In this document: in pieces, positions 24,242 through 32,940 of the stretch
How the letters are laid out: each line of letters begins with the position of its first letter
Numbering within the stretch: the stretch's first letter is position 1
NCBI RefSeq assembly: GCF_000757885.1
Contig: NZ_JQCR01000003.1
Location: 1 to 64,000, forward strand
Direction of reading: 5' to 3'
Length of the DNA stretch: 64,000 nucleotides
Source: Paenibacillus wynnii
GTDB lineage: Bacteria; Bacillota; Bacilli; Paenibacillales; Paenibacillaceae
Made by a program: the position numbers and the translations under genes
Notes under the pieces: generated by a model
What the model was told of the DNA's origin: nothing
The model's input: the letters and a program-made list of their open reading frames with translations, nothing else
Databases searched by the model: none

Positions 24242-25018
24242 ATGACTATAAAAACTATTTTTTTTGACATCGACGGAACGATTTATGACGAGAATATGCA
24301 GGTTGCTGCATCCACCAGAGAAGCGATTACCGAACTGAAAAGGCTTGGCCACAACGTCGCAATTGCCACGGGAAGAGCGCCTTATATGTTTGAAAATTTA
24401 CGCAAAGAGTTTGAGATAGACAGCTACGTATCCCTTAACGGGCAGTGCGTGGTTTATAAGGGAAAAACAATTTACCGGAACCCGATCGCCATGGACTCTC
24501 TTAAGTCTCTTACCTTGTTCGCAGAGAAACATGATCATCCCATTGCTTATATGGACCCCAATGGAATGAAGGTGAACGTTGCTAGCCATGTTGATATTGA
24601 GACGAGTATCGGCTCATTGAAGCTGGCCCTGCCGCAGCATGATCCTGAATATTTCCTAAATCACGATATATACCAAGCCATGATATTCTGTCCTGTGGAC
24701 AGAGTTGAAGCCATGTATGTGAATGAGTATCCGGAGTTGAACTTCATCCGCTGGCATCCGGTCTGTATGGATGTATTGCCGGGGAACGGCTCGAAAGCCA
24801 ATGGTATCGCTCAAATGATGAATATTCTTGGTGTGAAAAAGAGCGATGTCTATGCCTTTGGTGACGGGCTTAACGATATTGAAATGTTGGGATTCGTCGG
24901 ACACGGTATCGCAATGGGCAACGCAAGGGATGAGGTAAAAGCAGCGGCGACTTATGTAACCAGGAACGTGGACGATAACGGCATTATTGAGGGATTACGT
25001 ATGGTCGGGCTGTTATAA
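24242..25018 (+). CDS. Cof-type HAD phosphatase
   Basis: A 258 aa haloacid dehalogenase-family hydrolase of the Cof/YkrA subfamily. Motif I is 'FFDIDGTIYD' (nucleophile Asp), motif II 'IATGR', and motif IV 'FGDGLNDIEML' with the metal-binding acids. The Cof-type cap lies between about 85 and 185. Members act on sugar phosphates, pyridoxal phosphate or similar small phosphates; the substrate is not predictable. The ATG follows GGGAGAATT. It stands alone between the catalase fragment and a regulator remnant. Confidence 0.85.
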   Translation: MTIKTIFFDIDGTIYDENMQVAASTREAITELKRLGHNVAIATGRAPYMFENLRKEFEIDSYVSLNGQCVVYKGKTIYRNPIAMDSLKSLTLFAEKHDHPIAYMDPNGMKVNVASHVDIETSIGSLKLALPQHDPEYFLNHDIYQAMIFCPVDRVEAMYVNEYPELNFIRWHPVCMDVLPGNGSKANGIAQMMNILGVKKSDVYAFGDGLNDIEMLGFVGHGIAMGNARDEVKAAATYVTRNVDDNGIIEGLRMVGLL

Positions 25019-25045
25019 AAGGGCTCTATCATTTGAAAGATTGAA

Positions 25046-25208
25046 CTAGCGTTTCCCGTTTGTCAATAATCGCATTAAGAAGTCCACATCCGGTAACCCG
25101 TACTTTTCCTTATCAACTTCCTCTAAAATAAGACAATTGATGATGTAAAAGTACCATTCCAACAGCTTTTGTGGATCTCCCAAGGAGAATTCTCCAGCAT
25201 GTGATACG
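25046..25208 (-). pseudogene. Remnant of a TetR-type regulator (C-terminus)
   Basis: On the minus strand, a frame without start reads 'GEFSLGDPQKLLEWYFYIIN', then 'LEEVDKEKYGLPDVDFLMRLL' (split) and ends with a TAG. The '(F..GDP..L..W.....(Y.LPD.D)' pattern resembles the C-terminal ligand domain of TetR regulators. An in-frame stop lies just upstream and no helix-turn-helix is present. It is the only content I can support in the 340 bp gap between the HAD gene and the HxlR gene, apart from the terminator below. Confidence 0.4.
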
Positions 25209-25249
25209 GTTCAGCGCGATGAATGAAGCGGCAAGTTTTCGATTACAAA

Positions 25250-25275
25250 TCAAAAAGGTTCACCTCAGGTGAACC
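25250..25275 (-). terminator. Terminator of the HxlR gene
   Basis: Perfect nine-base inverted repeat GGTTCACCT/AGGTGAACC (25257-25275) with five Ts on the minus strand. Confidence 0.65.
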
Positions 25276-25360
25276 AGTACTCCAACTGAAACTCATCATA
25301 GTCTTCTTGTTAATAATTTGCGCGGATGTGATTTCGATCAGATTTCATTGATCGGCTGTC

Positions 25361-25705
25361 CTATGTCCACTTCGCCGCCCAAAGCTTCATTTCCTTCAAA
25401 ATCTGGTGCAAATCTACACCTTTGGGGGTTAAAGTATATTCTACCGTTACGGGAACCGTCGGAAAAGCATGACGTTCAAGCACACCTTGATCTTCCAAAT
25501 GGCGAAGTGTATTCGTTAATGCGCGAGGACTGATGCATTTGATATTTCGTTGCAGCTCACCAAAACGTTTGGTGCCGTCGAACAACTCTCGTAGGACTAG
25601 AAAAGCCCATTTTCCTCCGAGAACATCGAGTGTTTTTTCAACATTACAATCAATATTAACAGGGACTTTCGGGACATAATTTCTTGACGCATTAGCTGCT
25701 TCCAC
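25361..25705 (-). CDS. HxlR-family transcriptional regulator
   Basis: A 114 aa winged-helix protein of the HxlR/MarR-like group, with the signature 'LDVLGGKWAFLVLRELFDGTKRF' (split at about 27-50), 'RALTNTLRHLEDQGVLER' and 'VEYTLTPKGVDLHQIL'. The cysteine near the N-terminus ('NIDCNVEKTL') is typical and can sense oxidants or aldehydes in some members. The start follows GAGCAGGAGGAGATC. It is divergent from the aldo-keto reductase operon at 25872 and likely controls it from the 166 bp between them. Confidence 0.85.
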   Translation of the reverse strand: MEAANASRNYVPKVPVNIDCNVEKTLDVLGGKWAFLVLRELFDGTKRFGELQRNIKCISPRALTNTLRHLEDQGVLERHAFPTVPVTVEYTLTPKGVDLHQILKEMKLWAAKWT

Positions 25706-25871
25706 ATGATCTCCTCCTGCTCTATTCCACTATACTCTTGTATAGTAAGTATATTTTATATAATATAATGAACATTTTTTCACTTCTTTAAATTATATAC
25801 AAACTACTCTAGAATGAAAAGGGATCCGTGGTAAGAGGATAGAGAAGCTATCTAATGAGGAGGAAAAAAGA

Positions 25872-26810
25872 ATGAAGTTTAGAAGATTAGGCCAAAGTGG
25901 AGTTAAAGTTAGTGAGATTAGTCTGGGCAGCTGGTTGACATACGGTGGTTATGTAGAAAATGAAAATGCAGTTAAGGCGATTGAAACCGCTTACGACCTA
26001 GGTGTCAATTTCTTTGACACAGCAAATGTGTATGAAAAGGGTGCAGCGGAGAAGGTTTTGGGTGAGACGTTAAAAGCATACTCCCGTGAATCTTATGTAC
26101 TTGCGACGAAAGTGTTCGGGGTTATGGGTGAAGGGCCTAATGACCGAGGTCTCTCCCGCAAGCATATTACTGAGCAGTGTCATGCAAGCTTGAAGCGGTT
26201 GGGAACGGAATATGTAGATATTTTATACTGCCACCGTTTCGATCCAGAAACTCCTCTTGAAGAAACATTACGTGCGCTTGATGATTTGGTTCGTCAGGGC
26301 AAGGTGTTCTATATCGGTGTCAGTGAATGGACAGCTGCGCAGATGACAGAGGCATTGTCTATAGCCGACCGATATTTACTCGACAAGATTGTTGTAAATC
26401 AGCCTATCTACAACATGTTCGAACGATATATTGAGAAGGAAGTTATTCCTCTAGGTGAACGCAAAGGGATAGGTCAGGTTGTATTTTCCCCACTGGCTCA
26501 GGGCTTGCTGACCGGAAAATATGCCTCGGTAACCGATGTTCCGGCGGAAAGCCGCGCGGCTAAGCTGGATTGGATGCGAAATGGAATTACGGAAGAAAAG
26601 ATAGCGAAAGTACAGCAGCTTGGGAAGGTCGCTTCTGAGCTCGACCTTACAGTAGGTCAGCTTGCTTTAGCCTGGATCCTTCGACAACCAAACGTTTCCA
26701 GTGCACTGGTCGGAGCGAGTCGTCCGTCACAGGTTGAGGAGAATGTGAAAGCCTCAGGAATCGAGCTTACGGAAGAGGTTCTGAAGCGGGTTGAAGATAT
26801 TTTAGTCTAA
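25872..26810 (+). CDS. Aldo-keto reductase
   Basis: A 312 aa NADPH-dependent carbonyl reductase of the voltage-gated K-channel beta / YghZ-like branch. The catalytic tetrad is D49 and Y54 ('NFFDTANVYEKG'), K80 ('LATKVFG') and H121 ('LYCHRFD'). The C-terminal 'GASRPSQVEENVKAS' is the nucleotide-binding signature. ATG follows ATGAGGAGGAAAAAAGA. Two NAD-dependent epimerase-type genes follow in the same direction with short gaps (48 and 24 bp), so the three probably form an operon under the HxlR protein, perhaps for carbonyl stress or sugar conversion. Confidence 0.85.
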   Translation: MKFRRLGQSGVKVSEISLGSWLTYGGYVENENAVKAIETAYDLGVNFFDTANVYEKGAAEKVLGETLKAYSRESYVLATKVFGVMGEGPNDRGLSRKHITEQCHASLKRLGTEYVDILYCHRFDPETPLEETLRALDDLVRQGKVFYIGVSEWTAAQMTEALSIADRYLLDKIVVNQPIYNMFERYIEKEVIPLGERKGIGQVVFSPLAQGLLTGKYASVTDVPAESRAAKLDWMRNGITEEKIAKVQQLGKVASELDLTVGQLALAWILRQPNVSSALVGASRPSQVEENVKASGIELTEEVLKRVEDILV

Positions 26811-26858
26811 TTTCATAGACTAATCAAATTTAATGTACTTATAAATGGAGGAATTAGA

Positions 26859-27710
26859 ATGGCAAAGGTTGTAGTTACCGGGGGCAGCGGCATGCTTGGT
26901 AAATGGGTGGTTCGTCATTTTATAGAACAAGGCTATGAGGTTGTCAACGTAGATACGCATAAGCCTGCCGATTCCTTAGGCCATACTCTAATCGCAGATT
27001 TGAATAACTTAGGTGAAGTATATAGTGTACTGGCAGGGGCAGATGCGGTAGTGCATTTGGCGGCTATCCCTGCTGCTCATATTAAGACGAATGAAGTCAC
27101 TTTTCAAAATAATGTGATGTCGACCTACAATATTCTAGAGGCTGCGGCTGGACTTGGAATCCGTAAAGCGGTTATCGCCTCCAGTGAATCTTCCTATGGA
27201 ATTGTATTTGCAGTTAACCGTTTTGGGCCGCAGTATGTTCCAGTGGACGAGGAGCATCCCCAACTGCCCCAAGACAGCTATGGTTTATCTAAAGTTGTCA
27301 ATGAACTGACAGCGGATATGTTCCATCGCAGAACAGGGATGCAGATTGTCTCTCTTCGGATCGGAAATGTGATTGACCCATCGGCATATGAGCAATTCCC
27401 ATCGTTCATTCATGATCCTGAACAACGTGACCGGATTTTATGGAGTTATATTGATACTAGGGACGTTGCGGAGGCCTGTCAGAAGGCGGTTGAGGCTGAA
27501 GGACTGGGTGCAGTACAGTTGAATATTGCCGCTGACGATACTAGCATGGACGTATCAAGCCGGGCGTTGCTGGAGGCCCGTTTCCCGGAAGTGACTGAAT
27601 TCCGCCAACCGCTAACCGGTCATGAAACGCTCCTCAGCAATGAGAAAGCCAAAAGCCTGCTGAATTGGCAGCCGAAACATGCTTGGCGGGATTATGTTAA
27701 AAGTGAATAA
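26859..27710 (+). CDS. NAD-dependent epimerase/dehydratase (extended SDR)
   Basis: A 283 aa extended short-chain dehydrogenase. The Rossmann glycine motif is 'VTGGSGMLGKWV' near the start, the NAD-linked 'VVHLAAIPAAH' follows, and the catalytic Tyr-Lys pair is in 'DSYGLSKVVNE'. Ser of the triad is in 'IASSESSYG'. Members change nucleotide sugars or related polyols. ATG follows AAATGGAGGAATTAGA. The substrate cannot be told. It is the middle gene of the HxlR-linked operon. Confidence 0.8.
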   Translation: MAKVVVTGGSGMLGKWVVRHFIEQGYEVVNVDTHKPADSLGHTLIADLNNLGEVYSVLAGADAVVHLAAIPAAHIKTNEVTFQNNVMSTYNILEAAAGLGIRKAVIASSESSYGIVFAVNRFGPQYVPVDEEHPQLPQDSYGLSKVVNELTADMFHRRTGMQIVSLRIGNVIDPSAYEQFPSFIHDPEQRDRILWSYIDTRDVAEACQKAVEAEGLGAVQLNIAADDTSMDVSSRALLEARFPEVTEFRQPLTGHETLLSNEKAKSLLNWQPKHAWRDYVKSE

Positions 27711-27734
27711 CTAATCATAAAGGGGTAGTTCAAG

Positions 27735-28757
27735 ATGAAGGTATTGTTCATTGGCGGGACGGGTCTGATCAGTCAGGCGGTGTCCAAGCTGGCGGTAGAA
27801 CGGGGAGTAGAATTATACTTATTTAATAGAGGACAACGGGATGAATTCGTGCCTGAAGGAGCGAAGGTCATTCTGGGCGATATTCGTAACCAGACGGAGG
27901 CTGCCGCCGCGCTTAAGGATTATGAATTCGATGTGGTTGTGGACTGGATTGCTTTTACTCCGGACCATGTGCAGACAGACCTAGATCTATTTGCCAATAA
28001 AACAAAACAATACATCTTTATAAGTTCTGCATCCGCGTATCAGAAGCCGCTGCAGCATTACTTAGTAACCGAAGAAACCCCGCTTACGAATCCCTACTGG
28101 CAGTATTCACGCGACAAGATCGCCTGTGAACAACTGTTGCTTGAAGCTCATCGTAACACCGGGTTCCCTGTGACGATCGTTCGGCCTTCACATACCTACG
28201 GGGATACCGCAATTCCGGCTTCTCTAACCAGTTGGCAGCATCCATGGTCGTTGATAGACCGAATCCGTAAGGGACTTCCTATTGTTATCCATGGAGACGG
28301 AACTTCGCTTTGGACGTTAACGCATAACTCGGATTTTGCCAAAGCCTTTGTAGGATTGCTGGGGCACCCGGAATCGATTGGCGAGGCGATTCATATCACC
28401 TCCGATGAGGTATTGAACTGGAACCAGATTTACAGTAAAATTGGCGCGGCCGCTGGTGTAGATCCGATGATTGTACACATTTCGACAGATTTCATCGCAA
28501 CTAATTCACCTCCGGGCACAGCAGATGGACTGATTGGCGACCAAGCGGTGAGTATCGTTTTCGACAACCGTAAAATCAAAGGTCTAGTACCGGACTATCA
28601 GGCAACGGTCCCTTTTTCCGAAGGGATAAAGCAGACCTTGGCTTGGTTTGAATCACACCCTGAACAGTGCACGACAGACCCGGAGTGGTCGACATTATTG
28701 GATCTCTTAATCAAGACTCATGGTACCGAGGCGAAGCCGCTTTCGACATTTGTCTAA
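27735..28757 (+). CDS. NAD-dependent epimerase/dehydratase-like protein
   Basis: A 340 aa atypical/extended SDR: glycine motif 'FIGGTGLISQAV', 'ISSASAYQKP' and Tyr-x3-Lys in 'YSRDKIACEQLL'. This group includes CSP41-like and sugar-nucleotide epimerase-like proteins often found in fermentative or stress clusters. ATG follows AAGGGGTAGTTCAAG. It ends the operon and is followed by a terminator at 28791-28825. Confidence 0.75.
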   Translation: MKVLFIGGTGLISQAVSKLAVERGVELYLFNRGQRDEFVPEGAKVILGDIRNQTEAAAALKDYEFDVVVDWIAFTPDHVQTDLDLFANKTKQYIFISSASAYQKPLQHYLVTEETPLTNPYWQYSRDKIACEQLLLEAHRNTGFPVTIVRPSHTYGDTAIPASLTSWQHPWSLIDRIRKGLPIVIHGDGTSLWTLTHNSDFAKAFVGLLGHPESIGEAIHITSDEVLNWNQIYSKIGAAAGVDPMIVHISTDFIATNSPPGTADGLIGDQAVSIVFDNRKIKGLVPDYQATVPFSEGIKQTLAWFESHPEQCTTDPEWSTLLDLLIKTHGTEAKPLSTFV

Positions 28758-28790
28758 AGGTTAACGTATAAATAGTATAAATATAGGCTG

Positions 28791-28825
28791 GGCAGGCGAA
28801 TGAAGCACATTCGACCTGCCTTTTT
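28791..28825 (+). terminator. Terminator after the epimerase operon
   Basis: GGCAGG-CGAATG pairs with CATTCG-(A)-CCTGCC, one bulged A, then five Ts. Confidence 0.75.
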
Positions 28826-28906
28826 CCTGTGTTCCACGTGAGGAATGAAACAAAAAATTTTGAATATACTCTCACTACCGAATTCCCCGAAAAAGGAGCC
28901 CTGGCC

Positions 28907-29566
28907 ATGCCGACACATCCTTATGTTTCCCGTTTTTTTGTGAATTCCGATGCAAGGCGAGAAAAATTGGTATATGATTTGCCGGATTCCTGGTGGAGCA
29001 GACCCTATGAGTACGAGTGGTGTATGAACTTTATTTCCCCCCATGATACAGTTCTCGATGCCGCTTGCGGTATATCACATCCCTTGAAGTTCCACCTTGC
29101 AGAGACCTGTGAGGAGGCCTACGCCTGCGATGCGGATGAACGGATATTATCAGAAAAAGCAATTATGGATGGAATTATCCAAGATGTTGGGGAAAAGGCC
29201 GCGAGGGAGGTCCTGCATAGCAGAACAGATAGACTCCATCTGGCGCATGCTAATTTAACAAACCTACCTTATGATGACGAGAGTTTTGACACTATTTTTT
29301 GTATCTCTGTGCTTGAGCATTTAACGTCAGAAGATACGATTTACGCCTTACGTGAGTTCCATAGAACTTTAAATGGTGAGGGATTGCTGATCCTGACCTT
29401 TGATTACCCCTCCGTAAATCTTTCTCAAATGAATGAACTACTTCTACAGTCTGGATTTGTCTACTGGGGGGAGACGGACTTTAATCTCCCGGTAGATGCG
29501 GTAAGAACCGACTTGTGGGGTGGGCGTCATTGCTTCCGTGCAGTCTTGAAAAAGGTGACGTATTGA
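28907..29566 (+). CDS. Class I SAM-dependent methyltransferase
   Basis: A 219 aa protein from ATG 28907 (after AAAAAGGAGCCCTGGCC; longer frames lack a ribosome site). Motif I is 'VLDAACGISHPLKF', with the later 'LPYDDESFDTIFCISVLEH' (post-motif II/III) typical of Methyltransf_11/25. The glycine motif is AxCG rather than GxGxG. The C-terminal part is short, and no substrate domain is recognised. It stands alone between terminators. Confidence 0.75.
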   Translation: MPTHPYVSRFFVNSDARREKLVYDLPDSWWSRPYEYEWCMNFISPHDTVLDAACGISHPLKFHLAETCEEAYACDADERILSEKAIMDGIIQDVGEKAAREVLHSRTDRLHLAHANLTNLPYDDESFDTIFCISVLEHLTSEDTIYALREFHRTLNGEGLLILTFDYPSVNLSQMNELLLQSGFVYWGETDFNLPVDAVRTDLWGGRHCFRAVLKKVTY

Positions 29567-29579
29567 GCCGGAGCTTAAA

Positions 29580-29735
29580 TAAATATAACCTACCTGCGGA
29601 TCTCTGAGGTAGGAAGCGTGAAGCACGGACGGTATGAGTGAAACCAGTGTATTTATACAATAGATTCGGCTCATACGGGCAGACTTTGATTTCCCTCAAG
29701 CGGGACGTCTCCGAGTCAAACAGATATAGTATAAA
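29580..29735. other. Structured intergenic stretch of unknown role
   Basis: Several short paired arms follow one another: CTACCT/AGGTAG (about 29589-29614), GTATGAG/CTCATAC (about 29632 and 29671), GACT/AGTC further on. The TATAGT/TATAAA promoter-like sequence of the next gene lies downstream of them, so they are not its leader. It might be a small RNA or a decayed repeat. Confidence 0.3.
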
Positions 29736-29807
29736 TCTATCAAAATTTGGAGTCTTGAATTCAATAGAGTAGAATGGAGGAATACGAGAAAAAAAGGGGC
29801 AAAGAGA

Positions 29808-30833
29808 TTGCGGAGATTAATAGTATGTGCACTTATTCTTATTTGGATTTTTCCAGCTTCCACTCCTGTGAGTGCGGAGGAGTCACTTTCAACTCCTATT
29901 CATCTAATTTTTGCCGGAGACATTCTGTTAGATGGATTTGTCGGAGATCAGATTGCTCAATTCGGGGTCAATTATCCTTTTGTGAAAGTAGCTCCCATGC
30001 TAAAAAAGGCTGATATGTCCTTTGCAAATCTTGAGACCCCAGTGTCCACTCGTGGGAATCCGTCCAATAAATCGTTTGTTTTTCGCTCAGAGCCTAAGAC
30101 ATTAAAGGGTTTGGTGTATGCCGGAATAGATGGTGTATCCCTGGCGAATAATCATATTCTCGATTATGGTAAGACGGCGATGCTTGATACTCTACTGCAT
30201 TTGGATACATACAAAATTGGACATACCGGAGCCGGAAAGAACAGTATTCAGGCATTCGCTCCGTACGTAAAGACGATACAAGGGAAAAAAATCGCTGTGC
30301 TTGGGGTCAGCCGTGTACTTTCGGATTCCTCTTGGTATGCCGGCAGTAATCATGCGGGTGCAGCTTCAGCCTATACTATGGAACCAATGCTAAGCGAAAT
30401 CAAGAAATCCTCTAAGGTGAATGACTTTACAGTTGTTTATATCCACTGGAATCAAGAATTTAAGGACTATCCTGAGAACTATGCACGTACTATGGCTAAA
30501 AAAATCATTGATAGCGGTGCAGATATGATTGTAGGTGCTCACAGCCATTGCCTCATGGGGGTTGAATTTTATAAGCATAAGCCGATCTACTATTCATTGG
30601 GCAACTTTGTATTTAACCGGTCCACTCGCGGTGGAGATAAAACATTAATATCCATGTTGGTGAATATCGAAATTAAAGGCTCAGAAGTTACGGGACAGAT
30701 TACCCCGGTAAAAATAATAAGAGGTCAGCCCAGCTTCATGGATGATATCTATAATAAAGAAACTATAAAGACCCTGAACAAGTTATCCTATAATGCGAAG
30801 ATAGATGCCCAAGGCGTAGTAAGTGAGGAATAA
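29808..30833 (+). CDS. CapA-family (poly-gamma-glutamate capsule-like) secreted protein
   Basis: A 341 aa protein with a signal peptide (about 1-24, 'ILIWIFPASTPVSAEE') and a PGA_cap/CapA calcineurin-like fold: 'IFAGDILLDG' (first metal motif), 'ANLETPVS', 'SLANNHILDYG', 'YIHWNQEF' and 'VGAHSHCLMG'. The family is metal-dependent phosphoesterase-like and acts outside the cell, in PgsA/CapA capsule synthesis or other wall tasks. Start is TTG 29808 after AAAGGGGCAAAGAGA. No capB/capC genes are nearby, so it is not part of a capsule operon here. Confidence 0.85.
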   Translation: MRRLIVCALILIWIFPASTPVSAEESLSTPIHLIFAGDILLDGFVGDQIAQFGVNYPFVKVAPMLKKADMSFANLETPVSTRGNPSNKSFVFRSEPKTLKGLVYAGIDGVSLANNHILDYGKTAMLDTLLHLDTYKIGHTGAGKNSIQAFAPYVKTIQGKKIAVLGVSRVLSDSSWYAGSNHAGAASAYTMEPMLSEIKKSSKVNDFTVVYIHWNQEFKDYPENYARTMAKKIIDSGADMIVGAHSHCLMGVEFYKHKPIYYSLGNFVFNRSTRGGDKTLISMLVNIEIKGSEVTGQITPVKIIRGQPSFMDDIYNKETIKTLNKLSYNAKIDAQGVVSEE

Positions 30834-30836
30834 TTA

Positions 30837-30881
30837 GGTTTCCGTTAATATGTAAAAAAAACTTTTTTCACTGCGGAAACC
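30837..30881. repeat. Inverted repeat after the CapA-like gene
   Basis: GGTTTCCG (30837-30844) and CGGAAACC (30874-30881) flank an A/T-run-rich loop of 29 bases. It may serve as terminator of the CapA-like gene, though the T run lies inside the loop. Confidence 0.4.
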
Positions 30882-30933
30882 AAGCGGTCTTCCTTAGAAT
30901 AAAAGGATAACCAAATTCAGGGAGGCCGATCAT

Positions 30934-32022
30934 ATGACTCAAGTGTTGTGTTCTCCGTCCAGATACATCCAGGGCGCAGGTGAAATACGAAAGCTGGGGG
31001 ATTATTGTGTACAGCTAGGTGCGAAGGGAGCTCTGGCAATCGTCGATCCCTTTATTCTCAATCGATACAAGGAAGAGATCTCGCATAGCTTTGCTACCCA
31101 CTCTGTTCCTCTCGTTCTAATAGAGTTTCAGGGAGAATGCAGCCGAAATCAGGTGGAGCGTATCATCCAAAGCTTCGATCCGCAAACGGTTGATGTTATT
31201 CTTGGAATAGGGGGCGGCAAAACTTTGGATACGGCTAAAGCGGTCAGTCACTTTGCTGCGCTTCCTGTAATCATCGTGCCAACTGTGGCTTCTACGGATG
31301 CCCCTTGTAGCGCTCTAGCGGTGCTGTATACGGATGATGGTGATTTCGACAGCTATCTCCCGTTATTAAGAAATCCCGATGTAGTCATTGCCGACGTTGA
31401 AATCATTGCTAAGGCTCCCGCCCGATTGCTCGCTGCAGGGATGGGAGATGCGCTATCAACCTACTACGAAGCACGGGCCTGCCGTTCCTCAGGTGCACGG
31501 ACTTACGCTGGAGGAACGGGCTCCATCGCCGCATTCTCATTAGCCCAAGCTTGTCTCGATACTATTTTGTCTGAGGGTAAGGCGGCTATGTTAGATGTTA
31601 AGCTGGGGGAATGCTCTCCGGCTGTTGAGCATATTATTGAGGCGAATATCTACTTAAGCGGCATTGGTTTTGAAAGTGGAGGATTAGCCGCGGCGCATGC
31701 CATACATAATGGCTTATCGCTGCTTGAGGAGTGTCGGGGGATGCTGCATGGTGAGAAGGTAGCGTTCGCCACGATAGCACAGCTTATGCTGGAGGGGGTA
31801 TCTGACCAGGAACTAGATCGTGTAATTGACTTCTGTCGCGAGGTTGGCCTGCCTGTAACATTGAAGGAGCTAGGTCTCTCCGGTATCGAAAAAAGCCGGC
31901 TGATGCTAGCATCGGAGGCCAGCTGCAGTGAAGACAGTCCGATGCATAATATGCCATTCCCGATACATCCAAAAGAGGTTCTTGAAGCGATTCTGGAAGC
32001 AGATCGACGGGGATCTTTATAG
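30934..32022 (+). CDS. gldA: Glycerol dehydrogenase
   Basis: A 362 aa group III (iron/zinc-containing) alcohol dehydrogenase of the GldA type; it oxidises glycerol to dihydroxyacetone with NAD. The NAD loop is 'GIGGGKTLDTAKAV' and 'PTVASTDAPCSAL' is characteristic of GldA. Metal ligands are D172 ('GMGDALSTYYEA'), H255 ('AAHAIHNGL') and H272 ('LHGEKVAF'). ATG follows GGGAGGCCGATC. It is monocistronic and ends in a strong two-way terminator shared with the convergent ABC permease genes. Confidence 0.9.
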   Translation: MTQVLCSPSRYIQGAGEIRKLGDYCVQLGAKGALAIVDPFILNRYKEEISHSFATHSVPLVLIEFQGECSRNQVERIIQSFDPQTVDVILGIGGGKTLDTAKAVSHFAALPVIIVPTVASTDAPCSALAVLYTDDGDFDSYLPLLRNPDVVIADVEIIAKAPARLLAAGMGDALSTYYEARACRSSGARTYAGGTGSIAAFSLAQACLDTILSEGKAAMLDVKLGECSPAVEHIIEANIYLSGIGFESGGLAAAHAIHNGLSLLEECRGMLHGEKVAFATIAQLMLEGVSDQELDRVIDFCREVGLPVTLKELGLSGIEKSRLMLASEASCSEDSPMHNMPFPIHPKEVLEAILEADRRGSL

Positions 32023-32040
32023 TCCGTCCACTGATAGGTA

Positions 32041-32090
32041 AAGAGGGTATCCCAACAGCCATATATGGCTTGCGGGATACCCTCTTATTT
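32041..32090. terminator. Two-way terminator with nested hairpin
   Basis: Perfect thirteen-base arms AAGAGGGTATCCC (32041-32053) and GGGATACCCTCTT (32074-32086). The loop holds its own palindrome AGCCATATATGGCT. It separates gldA from the convergent permease genes. Confidence 0.85.
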
Positions 32091-32106
32091 TACATGTGCT
32101 ATAACA

Positions 32107-32940
32107 TTAGCCCTTAACCGCTCCAGCAACTACACCTTTAACAATGTATTTCTGCAGGAAGATAAACACTACGATGGATGGAAGTACAGCCATAACCATA
32201 GCCGTCATGGCATATTGCCAATCGGATGTATATTGCCCAACGAAGGTATAGGCAGCAAGAGTAAGTGTCTTCGTATCCGGTGAACCGTTTACCATAAGCA
32301 GTGGAAGCAGGAAGTCATTCCAGATCCACATTACATCAATAATGACGATAGTTGTCGTTACTGATTTCAACAGCGGGAAGATTACACTGAAGAATAAGCG
32401 GAAGCCTGATGCACCGTCTATGGTTGCACTCTCGTCAATTTCCAAGGGGATTCCCTTTACGAAGCCGTGGTAGATAAATACGGCCAGTGGAGCTCCGAAG
32501 CCCCAGTATAAGATTCCAAGTCCCCATGTGCTTTCGGATAAGCCAAGGCTTTTAGCGATTTGGAGCACCGTTAACATGATCGATTGGAAAGGAATAAGCA
32601 TCGGCATAATACACAGGAAATAAAGAATTCCACTTAGTTTAGATTTCGTCCGTGCCAGTTTATAAGCAGCTATGGAGGACACGAAGACGATACCTAGCAA
32701 ACCAACAGTGGTGATAACCATATTATTCATGAACAGCTTCGGATAATTGATAAACTGCCATACATATGAATAGTTGCTGAACACCAATTGCTTCGGTAGA
32801 GCGATTACATCTGTCATGACCTCGCCAAAGCTTTTGAAGGAGTTAATAATCGTCAGGAACAGCGGATAAAGAAATAGAAGAGAGAGGATAACCATAACTA
32901 CTTCTATGATGATACGACTTGTTTTGCTCTGAGTTTTCAT
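32107..32940 (-). CDS. Carbohydrate ABC transporter permease, MalG-like
   Basis: A 277 aa inner-membrane permease with six membrane segments and the EAA loop that contacts the ATPase ('EIDESATIDGASGFRLFFSV', about residues 185-205). Ends '...FLQKYIVKGVVAGAVKG', the usual C-terminus of MalG/LacG-type CUT1 permeases. Its start ATG touches the stop of the MalF-like gene by one base. It pairs with that permease and probably the binding protein at 37619. The ATPase subunit is not encoded here; in Bacillales a shared MsmX-type ATPase commonly serves such systems. Confidence 0.9.
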   Translation of the reverse strand: MKTQSKTSRIIIEVVMVILSLLFLYPLFLTIINSFKSFGEVMTDVIALPKQLVFSNYSYVWQFINYPKLFMNNMVITTVGLLGIVFVSSIAAYKLARTKSKLSGILYFLCIMPMLIPFQSIMLTVLQIAKSLGLSESTWGLGILYWGFGAPLAVFIYHGFVKGIPLEIDESATIDGASGFRLFFSVIFPLLKSVTTTIVIIDVMWIWNDFLLPLLMVNGSPDTKTLTLAAYTFVGQYTSDWQYAMTAMVMAVLPSIVVFIFLQKYIVKGVVAGAVKG

